Shown here: piece by piece, positions 5,661 through 6,025 of the stretch
How positions within the stretch are numbered: the stretch's first letter is position 1
How the letters are laid out: each line of letters begins with the position of its first letter
NCBI GenBank assembly: GCA_003154555.1
Contig: PMDT01000392.1
Coordinates: forward strand, 1 to 6,025
Direction: 5' to 3'
DNA: 6,025 nt
DNA from: Spirochaetaceae bacterium
GTDB taxonomy: Bacteria; Spirochaetota; Spirochaetia; SZUA-6; Fen-1364
The notes under the pieces: model-generated
The model's database searches: none
Told to the model about the DNA's origin: nothing
What the model saw: only the letters and a program-made list of their open reading frames with translations
Made by a program: the position numbers and the translations under genes

Positions 5661-6025
5661 TCAGACGACTGCGTGGCAGATTCGGGTGGGCCGCGGCGCC
5701 GGCAAGTCATGCCTCCCGACATAGTACGCCGCGGCGGCATCCGGATCGAGAAAATGCACGTCCGAAAAGCCGCTCCTCAACAGCTCGGCATGGAGCTCGT
5801 CACGGCTGAATCGCGTGAGCCACGGCTCTCCATGCGCCGCGGCGCGGACGGCCGCGGAGCTCCCCGTTTGCACCGTCGCCTCCGCCTGCGCTGACGCAAA
5901 TGCAAACACGAATCGGCTGCCCTTTTGCAGCGCGGCCACGCCGTGGAACAACGCGCTGACCGTCCCGGGTCGCAGGTATGCGACGACGCCGAGGCAGGCC
6001 ACAAAGGCGGGAAGCGCGGGATCGA
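5661..6025 (-). CDS. C-terminal part of a TIGR00027-like SAM-dependent methyltransferase (partial)
   Basis: The frame is open from the right edge of the window to the TGA at 5661-5663, leaving about 120 C-terminal residues. The start lies beyond 6025, so the GTG at 6002 is internal. The visible order of motifs fits the leucine carboxyl methyltransferase-like TIGR00027 group. GVVAYLRPGTV corresponds to the family GVxMYL block. RFVFAFAS is a beta strand of the Rossmann-type fold, GEPWLTRFSRDEL precedes the last helix (LLRSGF), and YYVGRHDL near the end matches the family YF-GR motif. The SAM-binding GxGxG motif would be in the missing half. Such enzymes transfer a methyl group from S-adenosylmethionine, but the substrate of most members is unknown. 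Another class I methyltransferase is possible. Confidence 0.7.
   Translation of the reverse strand, partial: DPALPAFVACLGVVAYLRPGTVSALFHGVAALQKGSRFVFAFASAQAEATVQTGSSAAVRAAAHGEPWLTRFSRDELHAELLRSGFSDVHFLDPDAAAAYYVGRHDLPAPRPTRICHAVV

Overview
This is a gene-dense, GC-rich bacterial chromosomal window with seven genes, two of them cut by the window edges. No rRNA, tRNA, CRISPR array or insertion sequence was seen. The gene set (a DUF6062 Cys/His protein, a two-PDZ HtrA whose second PDZ starts with a WPG motif, a HEYAHH metallopeptidase, a short lipoprotein with a loose lipobox, and the receiver end of a hybrid kinase) reminds me most of a GC-rich spirochaete of the Spirochaeta/Treponema lineage. 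That is recalled family resemblance, not a computed placement, and a Firmicute or deltaproteobacterium is not excluded.

Layout. Bases 1-393 (+) hold the C-terminal receiver domain of a hybrid histidine kinase that enters from the left. Overlapping its end is an RluA-family 23S rRNA-type pseudouridine synthase with an S4 domain (362-1345, +). It meets head-on, with a 7-base gap, a compact three-gene minus-strand operon. Read in transcription order, the operon is a zinc metallopeptidase-like protein with a possible helix-turn-helix region and a C-terminal coiled coil (3397-2573), a small nitroreductase (2586-2074) and a DUF6062 protein with duplicated CxxC/CxxH motifs (2072-1353). The first two genes overlap by 14 bases; the second and third are one base apart.

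Bases 3398-3520 form a divergent control region. It contains the likely operon promoter, an ATTAAC direct repeat with a 10-base period, and a near-perfect Shine-Dalgarno for the plus-strand gene. That gene is a periplasmic HtrA/DegP serine protease (3521-5047) with an intact triad and two PDZ domains, closed by a strong intrinsic terminator (5067-5096). On the minus strand a small lipoprotein (5565-5110) follows; it has no Shine-Dalgarno and an extended -10 almost touching its start codon. At the right edge is the C-terminal part of a TIGR00027-like S-adenosylmethionine-dependent methyltransferase (5661-6025, minus).

How they might work together. The only clear functional grouping is the operon and its divergent neighbour htrA. 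A predicted cytoplasmic metallopeptidase with a possible DNA-binding region is paired with a flavin reductase and a thiol/metal-binding protein, opposite an envelope protease. An envelope or redox stress module is a reasonable hypothesis but nothing in the sequence proves it. The other genes look like ordinary housekeeping or accessory genes.
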